A DNA stretch of 64,000 bases, from contig CAWAAR010000003.1 of NCBI GenBank assembly GCA_963780135.1, positions 2,294,001-2,358,000 on the forward strand, read 5' to 3'. Source of the stretch: Clostridium_AM sp963780135 (GTDB lineage: Bacteria > Bacillota > Clostridia > Clostridiales > Clostridiaceae). The position numbers and the translations under genes are program-made. Under the pieces are notes generated by a model. The model was not told the DNA's origin and did not search any database. It was given only the letters and a program-made list of their open reading frames with translations. Positions 36,601 to 45,852 of this stretch are shown here, one piece after another (position 1 is the stretch's first letter; each line of letters starts with the position of its first letter).

Positions 36601-36732
36601 ATAGATAAAAGATCAGCAGCACTTAGTGGGTCCAATGAAAACAAATGGTATTTCAATGAAAATATTAATATATCCTTTATAAAGGTTTTTGATAATAGCA
36701 AAAATTTAAAAATCAATCTTCAATATAAATAA
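33646..36732 (+). CDS. Alpha-1,4-glucan lyase (glycoside hydrolase family 31)
   Basis: A 1028-residue GH31 protein. Its length and motifs fit the alpha-1,4-glucan lyases of red algae and fungi better than ordinary alpha-glucosidases: YGRGALDDREPLYH, LKPRYILGYHQGCYGYEK, IPIDGLHVDVDLQ, GIKCCTNITPIIS, the nucleophile region LEFVWQDMTSPAI (Asp514), LHKATFHGLNNL, FAGLWTGDNAS and a C-terminal LDDGVSRSSAP. Lyases split starch or glycogen by elimination, releasing 1,5-anhydro-D-fructose rather than glucose. No signal peptide is present, so the substrate is intracellular glycogen or imported maltodextrin. ATG 33646 is preferred to 33634 because AAAGGA lies at 33628-33633. A cupin-type gene possibly acting on the product follows. 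Confidence 0.88.
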   Translation: MSKCTNLKFIKVEDFFNSSKFWSKLDNANSPTYDENQKVLSLIFKTNSDENCAMVIHFPKKDTFRLRFNPCKITPEEYSKQNTRSIVNDSFDELIKNFNDFKTKYDYDTKNNVVQVITFEEDKAYMKLVITLNNFHMEVFKYNQNNEEILVSSTDDYGVRYNKISSYNGIDEYSIVYSFVKPFTAKYIGFGETGGKTLCKNAKQITYMNYDNMMYKQIYGRGALDDREPLYHNNPFFMEFYGEPAEDSVSGIFIDNASESFVDVGYSNSERYMIGTLLGDLDFYFFLGNNAEEVMSSYVSFVGTARLKPRYILGYHQGCYGYEKRSDLEEVVEDYRNYQIPIDGLHVDVDLQKNYETFTIDENKFPNPKEMFGKLRKQGIKCCTNITPIISNQDNNYATYKSGLEKGYFVTDNRVLPCASSEESYQDFNFGTEAIKTIDDIVNQKDKNPIQEKVFKNIVNNYNSGNPYEGAVYYGGDRGVIGHYPDFGRKEVREWWGEQYSYLFEQGLEFVWQDMTSPAIMPYLGDMRSFPFKLLITNDFLKKYDYADSEGNDTKDDQYQKSPAIKVWSLYPYNLHKATFHGLNNLPCRINKRNFIIGRGGFTGMHRFAGLWTGDNASTWDFLKINVAQVLALGISGEPITGEDTGGFMASRDGEQWVDPELFIRWMVVGSFLPWFRNHYIKKGSKLFQEPYKFQTVINKVSPSERPMYSYVLKVTKYYIEQRYRLMQVFYDAMFDNTSTGMAIVRPLFLNDWKDKALFNDKIDFLNNEFFLGKDLLVAPILDKQCDENMQGKRDVYLPSGNSWYCFMDNQRPLLSLIEGGTTIFDYDAHISDDDSHIGFICPTFVRAGAIIPTIELEQYVGEKNEKGQANPITINIYPSADGKYTMYLDDGVSRSSAPICDESQGGDPMAKGEYREVLIKHSYTDAKHREVNINRVYDNYTPKYEDFFFVAILYDEKELSEKGVSPVEKITINEKEISIITDGNIDKRSAALSGSNENKWYFNENINISFIKVFDNSKNLKINLQYK

Positions 36733-36879
36733 CATTATAAATTAATATGGATATTTAATTTATATTAAGTTAAATATCCATATAGTTAATTTATTTTAGA
36801 CGACTTAAACTAATTTTTAGAATTATAAATGTAAAAGCTTATTGTTTAAAAATAAATTGGTGAAGGGTGGTAAAAGAAT

Positions 36880-37734
36880 ATGGAAAAAATACATGAAAGC
36901 GGTACTTTTCGTTATTCTAATGAAAATGTAAAGGTTCAGTGGATAAAAAATGTTAATAATTATAAAGTTGATGGAACAGCAATTGTAGTCAATATAGGAA
37001 TGACAGATGCTCCTTACGTAAAAGAAGAGGAAATAGAACCTTTAAAAAAATACAATAAAGTTTTGCATAGATGGGAATCTGCAATTTTTACAAACATAAC
37101 TATCAAAGAAGCTGAATTAATATTAATAATTACAAGTCCAAGCCTTGAAAAACCTGATTTCTCCAATAAATATACAGGCTTTGTACCTGCGATACAATCA
37201 AATGACCTTTCACGTAAGGAGTTTATTGTAAATGAAAGTGCAAGAGAAGAAGTAGGCAAAGGCAAATGGGAATATGCTGGAGATTTATATCCTGCAGTAA
37301 AAGGAATGATGCTTTGGCAAACCAAAGAAAAATTAATTGATTTAATTGGTCCTTTTAATTTAGATCCTTATTATTTAACAGGGCAATCAGATAAGGAAGA
37401 AGAAAGTAGAAAAATACCTTTTAATATTAAATGTTACTTGTGGTTTGCTCCACAGCAATCTCATTGTGGTATCCATAATAATCATAAGTATATTGAAATT
37501 CATACTCAAGTTTCTGGCATAGGGTATCTTCCAAAATTTTTGCAGCAAGATGTAACTACTATATATGAAGATTATCGTATGGCACCAGGATATTCAACAA
37601 CTAAGCCATTTTGTGTGGCAACTCCTGATGAAACTGAATCAAGTAAAATACACTTTATATATCCATGGCATGAATACTATGCAGAAACAGATTGTGTATG
37701 GTTAGTTGCTGAATATCATCCTGTAGAAGAATAA
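36880..37734 (+). CDS. Cupin-type protein, possibly aldos-2-ulose dehydratase/isomerase-like
   Basis: A 284-residue soluble protein. The second half has a metal-binding cupin pattern: HCGIHNNHKYIEIHTQVSG, giving His195, His199, His202, Glu206 and His208 as candidate ligands, followed by FIYPWHEYYAETDCVWLVAEYHP. The N-terminal half has beta-rich sequence with HRWESAIFTNI. It resembles the cupin part of fungal aldos-2-ulose dehydratase/ascopyrone tautomerase, which process 1,5-anhydro-D-fructose. That comparison is from memory and moderate in certainty. Its place directly behind a glucan lyase gene, 147 bp downstream on the same strand, supports the link. It has a GAAGGGTGG ribosome site. Confidence 0.6.
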   Translation: MEKIHESGTFRYSNENVKVQWIKNVNNYKVDGTAIVVNIGMTDAPYVKEEEIEPLKKYNKVLHRWESAIFTNITIKEAELILIITSPSLEKPDFSNKYTGFVPAIQSNDLSRKEFIVNESAREEVGKGKWEYAGDLYPAVKGMMLWQTKEKLIDLIGPFNLDPYYLTGQSDKEEESRKIPFNIKCYLWFAPQQSHCGIHNNHKYIEIHTQVSGIGYLPKFLQQDVTTIYEDYRMAPGYSTTKPFCVATPDETESSKIHFIYPWHEYYAETDCVWLVAEYHPVEE

Positions 37735-37761
37735 AAAAATATTCATAGGGAGGTAAATAGT

Positions 37762-39807
37762 ATGAGAAAAAAAGCAAAATATACTATAAGAAATATGCTA
37801 ATTATTTGTTTACTCTTGGGTGTAGTTTTATCATCCCTTATTACAACTTTTCTAACTACAAGAACAATTAAAAGTGAAGTTGAGCAAAAAGTATTGCTAC
37901 TTGCAAAAGACAACACCAAGAAATATACTGATTTGTTTAAACAAGTTGAGCAACTTCAAAGCAACTTAACTATTTATGTTCAGAATAGTTTTGACCTTAA
38001 AGAGCAGAACAAAGATAACTATTATGTCAAAAATTATGCTGATAAATTTATACCTATGATTCAGAAGATAGCAGAAAAAAATCCTGGAGATTATAATGGC
38101 GTATATGTTACATTTAATCCTGAACTTTATGGACAAAATGAAACTTATGGCGGTTGGATTATGAATGATGGAAATGGAAATTATAAAAATTCATTCAAAC
38201 TTGATAAAGCAGGATTTGTAGAATCTGACCCTAATATGAATTGGTGGTATGACCCTATAAAATTGGGAAAACCTCAATGGGTAACTCTTATAAATAAAGC
38301 GAGTAATTCTAAAGATTTTTCATATAATACAGCAGTTTATGTTGATAGTAAACTTATTTGCATTTTAGGAACAGACTTTTTAGACTCAAAAATACGTAAG
38401 GATATAAGTACTATTAAATTTTATAATACAGGACATGCAGAGCTTGTTTATCCTGAACAATTTAAAACAAAATTTGCTGATAGTAAATATAAAAGCTTAT
38501 TAGATAAAATTAATACTACAGATTCCGGTGTGGAAAAAATCAATGAAAGTGGCAAAGATTCCTTTGTAAGTTTTTCTAAATTGCCTGGCGGCAGCATTGT
38601 ACTTTTTCAAGTCCCTATATCAGAAATACTTAGTCAAATGTATAAACTTTTATTTGTTGGTGTGTTAATTGTTACTATAATTACTCTTATATTCCTATCC
38701 TATATTATTATGTTCCTTAAAAAGAATTTAACTGGTCCAATAGATATGCTTTCTGAATATTTTGATAAGGTTGCTCATCTTGATTTAACAGAAAACCTAG
38801 ATGATAACCTGCTTAAGAAAAAAGGTGAAATGGGCATAATATCAAATTCTGCACAAACAATTGTTGAAAATTTAAAAAAATTTATAGTAACAGGGGCAGA
38901 TGTTTCTAAACAATTGCTAGCTTCTTCTGAAAATTTTATACAAGTATCTGAGGAATCTGCAAAAGCAGCTGAGGAGGTTTCAAATAGCATTGAAGAAGTG
39001 GCAAATAACAGCATTGAACAAGCTAAGATAACAGAAACTGGTGCTCAAAAAATGGATGAATTAAATACATCAGTAGAAAATAATGGTATATTGATTAAAG
39101 ATTTAAGTGCTTCTATTAAAAATGTAATAGCTTTAAAAGATGAAGGATTAGCAACTATTAACGAATTAATGAATAAAACCAATGAAAGCAAAAGTACACT
39201 AGATGTAATACAAAAAGATGTTGTAGAGACAAACGAAAGTGCTGTACAAATAGATCAAGCTAGTAAAACAATTCAAGGTATTGCTGAGCAGACTAATTTG
39301 TTAGCATTAAATGCAGCCATTGAAGCTGCAAGAGCAGGTGAATCAGGAAAAGGCTTTGCTGTGGTTGCTGATGAAATAAGAAAATTAGCTGAAGAATCTA
39401 CTAATTCTGCAAAAATAATTGAACAGATAGTAAGTGCACTTCAGCAAAACTCCAAAACCACTGTTTCGTCAATGGGAAATGTTTCATTAATTATTTCTCA
39501 GTTAATGGATAATGTATATTCTACAAAGGATAAATTTGAAAATATTTCTCACAACCTTGATAGTGTTGAAACCTCTATGGCTCATTTTGTAAATGAATCT
39601 AATAATGTAACTAATATTAAAGATGAATTTATAACTATAATAGAACACTTATCAGCTATGTCAGAGAAAAATGCTTCTTATTCACAAAATGTTTCCTCTG
39701 CTACTGAAGAGCAGGTAGCATCATTACAAGAAGTAACAGCTACAAGCTCGCTTCTCATGAATTTATCAAAAGAATTAAAAGATATGATAGATGAATTCAA
39801 ATATTAA
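37762..39807 (+). CDS. Methyl-accepting chemotaxis protein with Cache sensor
   Basis: A 681-residue transmembrane chemoreceptor. A first helix (about 10-32) is followed by a double-Cache-type extracellular domain (about 40-285; YNGVYVTFNPELYG, WWYDPIKLGKPQW), a second helix (about 293-320), a HAMP segment and a long signalling coiled coil with the hairpin tip QGIAEQTNLLALNAAIEAAR. It starts 27 bp after the cupin gene with GGGAGG upstream and is likely co-transcribed with the glucan lyase set. It may therefore sense a sugar or anhydrofructose-related ligand, which is inference from position. Confidence 0.93.
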   Translation: MRKKAKYTIRNMLIICLLLGVVLSSLITTFLTTRTIKSEVEQKVLLLAKDNTKKYTDLFKQVEQLQSNLTIYVQNSFDLKEQNKDNYYVKNYADKFIPMIQKIAEKNPGDYNGVYVTFNPELYGQNETYGGWIMNDGNGNYKNSFKLDKAGFVESDPNMNWWYDPIKLGKPQWVTLINKASNSKDFSYNTAVYVDSKLICILGTDFLDSKIRKDISTIKFYNTGHAELVYPEQFKTKFADSKYKSLLDKINTTDSGVEKINESGKDSFVSFSKLPGGSIVLFQVPISEILSQMYKLLFVGVLIVTIITLIFLSYIIMFLKKNLTGPIDMLSEYFDKVAHLDLTENLDDNLLKKKGEMGIISNSAQTIVENLKKFIVTGADVSKQLLASSENFIQVSEESAKAAEEVSNSIEEVANNSIEQAKITETGAQKMDELNTSVENNGILIKDLSASIKNVIALKDEGLATINELMNKTNESKSTLDVIQKDVVETNESAVQIDQASKTIQGIAEQTNLLALNAAIEAARAGESGKGFAVVADEIRKLAEESTNSAKIIEQIVSALQQNSKTTVSSMGNVSLIISQLMDNVYSTKDKFENISHNLDSVETSMAHFVNESNNVTNIKDEFITIIEHLSAMSEKNASYSQNVSSATEEQVASLQEVTATSSLLMNLSKELKDMIDEFKY

Positions 39808-39828
39808 ATACTTGAAAAGTTAATTAAG

Positions 39829-39900
39829 GGGATGTGGCATTAAGAATGAATACTACAATATATTGTATGTAAATTTCTTAGTGCGACAGCCTCTTTTTTT
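39829..39900 (+). terminator. Terminator after the chemoreceptor gene
   Basis: GGGGATGTGGCATTAAGAA pairs imperfectly with TTCTTAGTGCGACAGCCTC, followed by TTTTTTT near 39894-39900. The inner ACAATATATTGT part adds to the hairpin. Confidence 0.65.
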
Positions 39901-39972
39901 ATTGCAATTCACCTAATAAATATACAAATTATGTAATATATGTGGTAATATGTAATTGTGAGAGGTGGTAAT

Positions 39973-41856
39973 ATGGAAAAAATATATGCTTTTGAAAATT
40001 TAAAAAGTATTGACAATATAGAACCTACAAAGGAAAACTTACTTTCTATTATAGAAAGATTAAAGCTTGAAAACAGCCATCTTAGAAAAACTAAAAAGTA
40101 TGGTTTGGTTTGGGAGAATCAAATAGAAGAAGCAGAAGAAATTTTAAAAAATAACTATCCAGTGCTTACGGAAGTTAAAGAAAAGGAAATAGAAAGTGGA
40201 AGTAATGATATTACAAATCTAATAATAGAAGGAGATAATTTATATGCTTTAAACACCCTATTATTTACTCATGGGATGAATGATGAAAAACAGATAAATA
40301 TTATTATTGATCCTCCATATAATACAGGCAATAAGGATTTTATATATAATGATAACTATGTTAATGGTGAGGATACTTATAGGCATAGTAAATGGATTTC
40401 ATTTATGAATAAGCGTTTAATAATAGCAAGGGAACTTTTAAGCAGTAATGGAGCTATATTTATATCCATTGATGATAATGAACAAAGTCAACTAAAAATG
40501 TTATGTGATGATATATTTGGACATGAGAATTTTATTAATTGCATTAGTGTTAAAACCAAAAATGGTTCAGGTGCCAGTGGTGGGGGAGAAGATAAAAAGC
40601 TGAAAAAGAATATAGAGTATCTACTTATTTATTGTAAAAACAGAGAAAAATGCAAGCTTAATCCCATATATAAAGAACAACTTTTAATGAACCTTATAAA
40701 AGAAAGAAGAGAAGAAGGAAAACAGTATGATTATAGGCAAGTGCTTGTACACGAAGGTATCAAAAAGTATATGTGTACCATAAAGGATGGAGCGTCAGAG
40801 AATATTAAAATTTTTAAACATGAAGGATATGTTATGAAAAATATACCAGAGATTATGGAGGAGGAAAAGTTATCAGAAAGTGAAGCTTATTTGAAGTACT
40901 TTTCCAAAATATGCAGCAGCACTAATTCTCAATCTTCAATAAGGAAAAGAGTAATAGAAGGAACTAATGATGATAGAGGCCTTATATCTATAGAATATGT
41001 TCCTAAAACAGGGAAAAATAAAAACAAATTAACTACTAATTATTATATTAACAGCAGAATAGTCATATGGTTATCAGATGTAGCTTATAAGAACAATAAA
41101 AAAATATATAAAAAGGAGAAACTAGGAACTCTTTGGGATGATATTAGTTGGAATGGAATTTCTAATGAAGGTGGAGTTGCTTTTAGCAGTGGTAAAAAAC
41201 CACTAAGTTTTATAAAAAGAATAGTTTCTATGTGTGATCCTAATGGAATTTTTATTGATTTTTTTGCTGGATCGGGAACTTTAGGACAGGCTGTTTTGGA
41301 GATGAATAATGAAGATGATGGAAGCAGGCAGTTTATATTATCTAATATTGGTAAAGAAACTTTAGGAACCAGCTTAAACATATGTGAAGACATAACCTAC
41401 AAACGTACAAAGAATATTATTACAGGATATATAAACTCTCATGATACTTTTATAAAAGGAATGGGTGGAAACTTGAAATATTATAGAGTAGAGTTTATTC
41501 CTAAGAAACAAAGTAGAGATACTCTAAAAGTAAAGTTGGCAGATAGGTGTGCTGAACTTTTGTGCATAAAGGAAAATTGTTTTAATTTGTATAAAAAAGA
41601 GTATCATTATAAGATTTTTAATAATAATAACTTGGTCATGGTAATTTGCCAGAGTTTTATAGACTTTTCTACTATTAATAAAATCAAAAAAGATTTGTTG
41701 TGTTTAAATTCATATGAAAAAATTCTTTATGTTTTAAGTTTAAATTACGAAATGAGTGGCTGGGAGTTTCAAGAATTAAATGATATAGGAATAAAGGTTA
41801 AACCAATACCACAAAAAATTATAGAGGTTTATGAGGAGGCACTAAAATCATGGTAG
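39973..41856 (+). CDS. mod: Type III restriction-modification system, methyltransferase (Mod)
   Basis: A 627-residue DNA adenine methyltransferase. Catalytic motif IV is DPPYNTGN (113-120) near the N-terminus, and the AdoMet-binding motif I is FIDFFAGSGTLGQAV (about residues 428-442). This is the beta-class order of type III Mod proteins, with the target recognition domain between them (about 200-390). ATG 39973 follows GAGGTGGT; a GTG 15 bases earlier is within that site's region and less likely. The stop overlaps the restriction subunit gene by 7 bp. It both protects host DNA and gives the complex its sequence specificity. No simple repeat tract indicating phase variation was seen. Confidence 0.92.
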   Translation: MEKIYAFENLKSIDNIEPTKENLLSIIERLKLENSHLRKTKKYGLVWENQIEEAEEILKNNYPVLTEVKEKEIESGSNDITNLIIEGDNLYALNTLLFTHGMNDEKQINIIIDPPYNTGNKDFIYNDNYVNGEDTYRHSKWISFMNKRLIIARELLSSNGAIFISIDDNEQSQLKMLCDDIFGHENFINCISVKTKNGSGASGGGEDKKLKKNIEYLLIYCKNREKCKLNPIYKEQLLMNLIKERREEGKQYDYRQVLVHEGIKKYMCTIKDGASENIKIFKHEGYVMKNIPEIMEEEKLSESEAYLKYFSKICSSTNSQSSIRKRVIEGTNDDRGLISIEYVPKTGKNKNKLTTNYYINSRIVIWLSDVAYKNNKKIYKKEKLGTLWDDISWNGISNEGGVAFSSGKKPLSFIKRIVSMCDPNGIFIDFFAGSGTLGQAVLEMNNEDDGSRQFILSNIGKETLGTSLNICEDITYKRTKNIITGYINSHDTFIKGMGGNLKYYRVEFIPKKQSRDTLKVKLADRCAELLCIKENCFNLYKKEYHYKIFNNNNLVMVICQSFIDFSTINKIKKDLLCLNSYEKILYVLSLNYEMSGWEFQELNDIGIKVKPIPQKIIEVYEEALKSW

Positions 41857-44108
41857 TGCTGAAAAGGTATCAGAAAAAAGCTGTTGAAGAATTGATGGAT
41901 AAAACTAATAGATTACTTAAAAGTACTGAAAACAAAAAGCTATTGGTTTTTAAAGCTCCTACAGGATCAGGAAAAACTGTAATTGTATCAAAATACATTG
42001 AAATGATTAGTAGGCTAAAAGATAAAGATTTCTGTTTTGTATGGATATCTATCGGAAAAGGTCATTTGCACGAGCAAAGCAGAAATAAAATAAGCAGCTT
42101 ATTACAAGGCAGTCCTCCTTGCAAGTTACTAGAGGACGTTATTAGATATGGAATTATAAAAAGAAATGCTGTAGTGGTAGTTAATTGGGAAAAGCTTAAT
42201 ACAAAGAAAAATGGAGCATGGGATAATATTTTAATGAGAGAAGGCGAGGGAATAAATTTTCTTAAGCTTTTAGAAAATACAAGTAGTGCAAGAAAAATAA
42301 TATTAATTATTGATGAGAGTCATAATAGCACAGATACAAGGACTTCCAAGGAACTAATGGATATAATAAACCCTGAAATTTTACTTCAAATGAGTGCTAC
42401 TCCGAAATTTGTACCTACAGGAGAAGATATAGATGATAACAGAAGTGCCTTTGTAAAGGTTTCTCCAGAAGATGTTATTGAAGCGGGAGTAATTAAAAAG
42501 GAAGTGCTAATAAATGATAATATTGATGAAGTAAACTTAAATGACAAAAACTCCATTGAGATTGTTTTAGAAATGGCTATTAAAAGAAGGTTAGAGTTAA
42601 ATGAAGCTTTTAGTAAAGAGAATATTAAAATAAATCCATTATGTCTTATTCAAATACCTAATGCTAAAAATGGAGAAGAAATTTTACATGAATTAATTAG
42701 AATTCTTAGTATGAAAGGAATATCAATAGAAAGTAACAACCTTGCTATATGGGTAAATGGAAATTGCAAAAATTTAGAAAACATTAATGATTTTAATTCT
42801 AAGGTGGAGTTTTTAATTTTCAAAATGGCTATAGCTACTGGATGGGATTGTCCAAGGGCGCAAGTGCTTTTAAAGCTTAGAGAAGCGGTCAGTGAGGTTT
42901 TTGATATACAAACTATTGGAAGAATTCTTCGCATGCCAGAGCAAAAGCACTATAAAAATGAAATTTTAAATAAAGCTTATATATATACTAACAATAAAGA
43001 CATTTCTGTTAAAGTAAATAATCTTTCATTGGTTAAATTTTTGAAAGCTAAAATTAAGCCTAAAACGAAAAATGTTATTTTACGTTCATATTATAAAGAA
43101 CCTAGTAATGACATGTTTGTTAAAAGAGAAATATTAGACCCTATTTTTTATAATCAAGCAGAAAAGGAGCTAAATGTATCAATAAAGAAAAATCCTGTAG
43201 ACAACTTATATGCTTTAAATAAACTGAATTTTAATATGAAAGTTGATAATTTAGAAATTCAGCTCATGTATGATGGGCATATTGAAACTGTAAAACTAGA
43301 TAAAATAAATGTAAAAATAGATCATAAAGACAAAAAGATAAAGGTAAATGAATTTGATGTTGAAGAAACATTTACAACTCTTGTTAAAAGAACTTCAGAG
43401 AATTTTTATCCTTATTTAAAGGAGATAATTTATAAGTATTTTACTGATAATTTAGGTTACAACATAAAAGAAACAGGCGTAATAACTAGGATTCAAGCAT
43501 TATTTATTGTTAATTACGAAAAGTTTTTTAAATCAATATTAAGCAGCACTATTGATAAGTATATGGAGGAGTATAAAAAGTATGAACTTAAAGAAGCAAA
43601 AGAATATTATAGTGATTTTTCTATAAAAGAAACAAAACTTGTAGATGATGTTTCTTACGAGCTTTTTAAAGCAGAAAAAAACATATATGATAAATGTTAT
43701 TTAAAGAAAAATAGAAGACAAACTGAAAAAAATTTTGAGGATTTTTTAGAAAAAAATGAGGATAAGCTTTTATGGTGGTATAAAAATAATGATAGTGGTA
43801 GAGAAAACTTTGCTATACGCTATGAATATAAAGGAGAACCGCATGCATTTTATCCAGACTACATTGTACTTTTTAAAACAGGATTAATTGGAATATTTGA
43901 AGTTAAATCAGAAAATGATAGAGAAGCAGTAACTAGAACAAAAGCTAAAGGTGAATATTTGCAAAAATATTTAAAAGAAGAAATAGCTAAAGGAAAAAAT
44001 ATTATGGGTGGAATAATTGAAGCATCATGTAAAAACATAAAGATTAATAATATCAGAAAAGAATATATTGCAGATAATCTAACAGATTGGGAAAGTTTCA
44101 AATGTTGA
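41850..44108 (+). CDS. res: Type III restriction-modification system, helicase/endonuclease (Res)
   Basis: A 752-residue superfamily 2 helicase-nuclease. Walker A is KAPTGSGKT (35-43), the DEAH-like box is DESH (155-158), motif III is MSATP (181-185), and motif VI-type sequence is TIGRILRMPEQ. The C-terminal PD-(D/E)xK nuclease reads HAFYPDYIVLFKTG, then GIFEVKSEND, with Asp and Glu-x-Lys in place. ATG 41850 follows GAGGAGG. Together with Mod it should cut DNA between two unmethylated, oppositely oriented sites. All key motifs look intact, so the system is likely active. Confidence 0.93.
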   Translation: MVVLKRYQKKAVEELMDKTNRLLKSTENKKLLVFKAPTGSGKTVIVSKYIEMISRLKDKDFCFVWISIGKGHLHEQSRNKISSLLQGSPPCKLLEDVIRYGIIKRNAVVVVNWEKLNTKKNGAWDNILMREGEGINFLKLLENTSSARKIILIIDESHNSTDTRTSKELMDIINPEILLQMSATPKFVPTGEDIDDNRSAFVKVSPEDVIEAGVIKKEVLINDNIDEVNLNDKNSIEIVLEMAIKRRLELNEAFSKENIKINPLCLIQIPNAKNGEEILHELIRILSMKGISIESNNLAIWVNGNCKNLENINDFNSKVEFLIFKMAIATGWDCPRAQVLLKLREAVSEVFDIQTIGRILRMPEQKHYKNEILNKAYIYTNNKDISVKVNNLSLVKFLKAKIKPKTKNVILRSYYKEPSNDMFVKREILDPIFYNQAEKELNVSIKKNPVDNLYALNKLNFNMKVDNLEIQLMYDGHIETVKLDKINVKIDHKDKKIKVNEFDVEETFTTLVKRTSENFYPYLKEIIYKYFTDNLGYNIKETGVITRIQALFIVNYEKFFKSILSSTIDKYMEEYKKYELKEAKEYYSDFSIKETKLVDDVSYELFKAEKNIYDKCYLKKNRRQTEKNFEDFLEKNEDKLLWWYKNNDSGRENFAIRYEYKGEPHAFYPDYIVLFKTGLIGIFEVKSENDREAVTRTKAKGEYLQKYLKEEIAKGKNIMGGIIEASCKNIKINNIRKEYIADNLTDWESFKC

Positions 44109-44218
44109 TTTTTACGTTTCAAAGGTGCAAAAAAGTTATTTGTTATTGTATCTAGGGCAAAAAAGATATATTATCTATTAGGGTATTATATTTTTACAAG
44201 AGAGGATAGAATATATTA

Positions 44219-45361
44219 ATGGAAAATTTAAGTTTAAACACTGGACCCATTTACAGGTTATTTGAAAAATTAAAGAGGGAAAAGGTGTTTTGTATATCAC
44301 TAGTACTTTCAATTTTTACTTCTTTTTTAATACAACCTAAAATATCTTACATAAATTTTAAAGTTGTTGTGCTTCTTTTCAATTTAATGATAATAATTTC
44401 TGCACTAGAAAAGCTAAAATTTATGGATAAAATTGCTATTGAAGTATTATTAAAATGTAAAAATACAAGAATGGTTTCTATGATATTTATAGGAATAACC
44501 TTTTTTGCGTCTATGCTAGTAACTAATGACGTTGCACTAATTACTTTTGTTCCTTTAGCTATACTTACTTTTAAAAAGGCAAAAATTGATTCTATGAAAA
44601 CAATAATACTACAAACTTTAGCAGCTAATATAGGCAGCAGTCTTACGCCTATGGGAAATCCACAAAATTTATTTTTATTCACTTATTATAATTTGAGTGC
44701 TGCTCAGTTTTTTTCTATAACAGTACCTTTTGTAGTTCTTGGTATGTTGTGGCTTATTCTATTAAATAATAGAGTATCTAAGGAAAAACTTAAAATTTCT
44801 CTTAAAACTGTAAATATAGAAGATAAAAAGAGGACTAGCATATATTTAATTATTTTTGCTATTGTAATTCTTTCTGTATTTGGAATTACAGATTATAAAT
44901 ATACATTTCTAGTTGTAATAGCATGTGTACTTTTTATGGATAAATATCTTATAAAAGAAGTAGATTATTTTTTACTAGCTACTTTCATATGTTTCTTTAT
45001 ATTTATTGGAAATATATCTAACATAAAGAGTATTCAAGTATATTTGCACAGCTTTTTACAAATGCCAAATATGCCTTATTTTTCTTCTGTAATGTTTAGT
45101 CAAGTAATAAGTAATGTTCCTTGTTCTATACTAGTATCAGGGTTTACTAAAAATTGGAGAGAAGTGCTTTTAGGAGTTAACATTGGAGGTTTAGGCACAC
45201 TAATAGCTTCATTAGCCAGTCTTATTTCCTATAAGATATTTATAAATGAAAATGAAGAAGAAAAAAACAAATTATATTTGAAAAAGTTCAATATTTATAA
45301 CTTTGTAAGTTTGTTTTTGTTTACAATTGTAAATTATTTCTATATCCATTATTTTATATAA
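44219..45361 (+). CDS. ArsB/NhaD-superfamily membrane transporter
   Basis: A 380-residue polytopic protein with about 10 hydrophobic helices. Ion-transporter superfamily signatures are visible: FASMLVTNDVALITFVPLAI (about 101-120) and LAANIGSSLTPMGNPQNLFLF (about 138-158), the re-entrant loop motif shared by ArsB, NhaD and SLC13-type carriers. The second half has MFSQVISNVPCSILVSGF, the matching inverted-repeat loop. The substrate may be an anion, a carboxylate or sodium and cannot be fixed here. It follows the restriction genes but has its own AGAGGATA ribosome site and probably its own promoter. Confidence 0.85.
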   Translation: MENLSLNTGPIYRLFEKLKREKVFCISLVLSIFTSFLIQPKISYINFKVVVLLFNLMIIISALEKLKFMDKIAIEVLLKCKNTRMVSMIFIGITFFASMLVTNDVALITFVPLAILTFKKAKIDSMKTIILQTLAANIGSSLTPMGNPQNLFLFTYYNLSAAQFFSITVPFVVLGMLWLILLNNRVSKEKLKISLKTVNIEDKKRTSIYLIIFAIVILSVFGITDYKYTFLVVIACVLFMDKYLIKEVDYFLLATFICFFIFIGNISNIKSIQVYLHSFLQMPNMPYFSSVMFSQVISNVPCSILVSGFTKNWREVLLGVNIGGLGTLIASLASLISYKIFINENEEEKNKLYLKKFNIYNFVSLFLFTIVNYFYIHYFI

Positions 45362-45598
45362 TAAAAGTGGTTTTTGAAACATACACAGACCCAGTCGTAT
45401 CACTATGAGATACGTAGAGTATTTAAGGCAAATTTTAGAGTATTTAGTATGTATTTTAATATATTGATGTATAGAATGAAACTATATTATGTTAAAAATA
45501 GTAAAATTTCAAGTGTCAGCAGTCACTATAAAGTAATCCAAGTTGATAATTTAAGGATTAAGATACAATGAAGTCTTAAATTTTGATGTTTTATATAT

Positions 45599-45672
45599 GC
45601 GGGTGTAACTCAATGGTAGAGTGCTAGCTTCCCAAGCTAGTTACGAGGGTTCGATTCCCTTCACCCGCTCCA
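45599..45672 (+). tRNA. tRNA-Gly (anticodon CCC)
   Basis: A complete cloverleaf can be drawn: acceptor GCGGGTG/CACCCGC, D-arm ACTC...GAGT, anticodon stem CTAGC/GCTAG around loop TTCCCAA (anticodon CCC), T-arm with GGTTCGATTCC, discriminator T and an encoded CCA end. It reads GGG glycine codons, rare in AT-rich genomes. Confidence 0.95.
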
Positions 45673-45852
45673 TAATGTAATTAAAGGCCGTGCTAGGCTA
45701 AACTAGCATGGCTTTTAAGATTAACAAAATGTGAGAAGAGAAGCTAAGAGGAAAATCATAAAAATATAGTCTAATAAATTACTTGTATATAGAGAGAGAA
45801 AATTATATAATATTACAGGAGAAATATGTTGAAATAATGAAGGAGTGATATT

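Noticed and set aside
40205..40228. Phase-variation tract in mod
   Set aside because: This is a single shared 24-bp match, not a simple-sequence repeat; no tract was found elsewhere in mod.
42650..42934. Minus-strand ORF inside the restriction gene
   Set aside because: It is opposite an intact helicase-nuclease gene and lacks a start signal.
45374..45571. 65-codon ORF between the ion transporter and tRNA-Gly
   Set aside because: No good ribosome site, no recognisable domain and unusual composition; probably chance.
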